NCBI GenBank assembly: GCA_021772235.1
Contig: JAJFMI010000057.1
Span: forward strand, 1 to 5,235
Length of the DNA stretch: 5,235 nt
Source: Chlamydiota bacterium
GTDB taxonomy: Bacteria > Chlamydiota > Chlamydiia > Chlamydiales > JAJFMI01
Direction of reading: 5' to 3'
Part shown: one piece after another, positions 5,232 to 5,235 of the stretch
How the letters are laid out: each line of letters opens with the position of its first letter
How positions within the stretch are numbered: the stretch's first letter is position 1
Notes under the pieces: model-generated
Databases searched by the model: none
The model's input: only the letters and a program-made list of their open reading frames with translations
What the model was told of the DNA's origin: nothing
Made by a program: the position numbers and the translations under genes

Positions 5232-5235
5232 AGGG

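Overview
The window looks like part of a chromosome from the phylum Chlamydiae, probably an environmental (amoeba- or arthropod-associated) lineage rather than Chlamydia itself. The YbaB/EbfC protein begins MGNSFSKMKKQAKAMEDQL, close in style to the chlamydial YbaB (recalled from C. trachomatis as MGSGYAKKKKEAKLMERQF). The order comEC-like, hprK, ptsI, ybaB also matches the block CT339 (comEC), CT338, CT337 (ptsH), CT336 (ptsI), CT335 (ybaB), CT334 (dnaX), as I remember it from C. trachomatis. Neither point was checked against a database, and the species cannot be named.

Layout from left to right. Positions 1-342 (minus) hold the N-terminal 114 codons of a multi-pass membrane protein, most likely ComEC, running off the left edge. 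Positions 358-466 hold a decayed copy of the 3' end of the ndh gene that lies further right. Positions 486-959 (plus) hold an orphan 157-residue single-helix membrane protein, with a good promoter and ribosome binding site just upstream. Positions 981-2267 (minus) hold an intact type II NADH dehydrogenase. A short divergent intergenic gap follows. Next come hprK (2327-3247) and ptsI (3216-4766) on the plus strand, overlapping by 32 bases. Convergent to them lies ybaB (4794-5090, minus). The right end is a very long inverted repeat (5126-5231) followed on the minus strand by a T-tract. It reads as a terminator for a gene beyond the right edge, possibly dnaX.

How the genes work together: hprK and ptsI encode two parts of a regulatory phosphotransferase chain, namely the HPr Ser kinase/phosphorylase and PEP-dependent Enzyme I. 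Their common substrate HPr (ptsH) is not encoded here, although chlamydial order would put it between them. No sugar permease gene is present either. The ndh product would feed electrons from NADH to quinone without pumping ions. YbaB is a small nucleoid-associated protein.

The most unusual parts are: the orphan gene sandwiched between a real and a degenerate ndh 3' end, with its promoter apparently arising inside the degenerate copy; the missing ptsH, with a perfect Shine-Dalgarno sequence stranded inside the start of ptsI; the shortened Enzyme I C-terminus; and the 44-base-arm hairpin. No CRISPR array, tRNA, rRNA, transposase or recognised defence system was seen.
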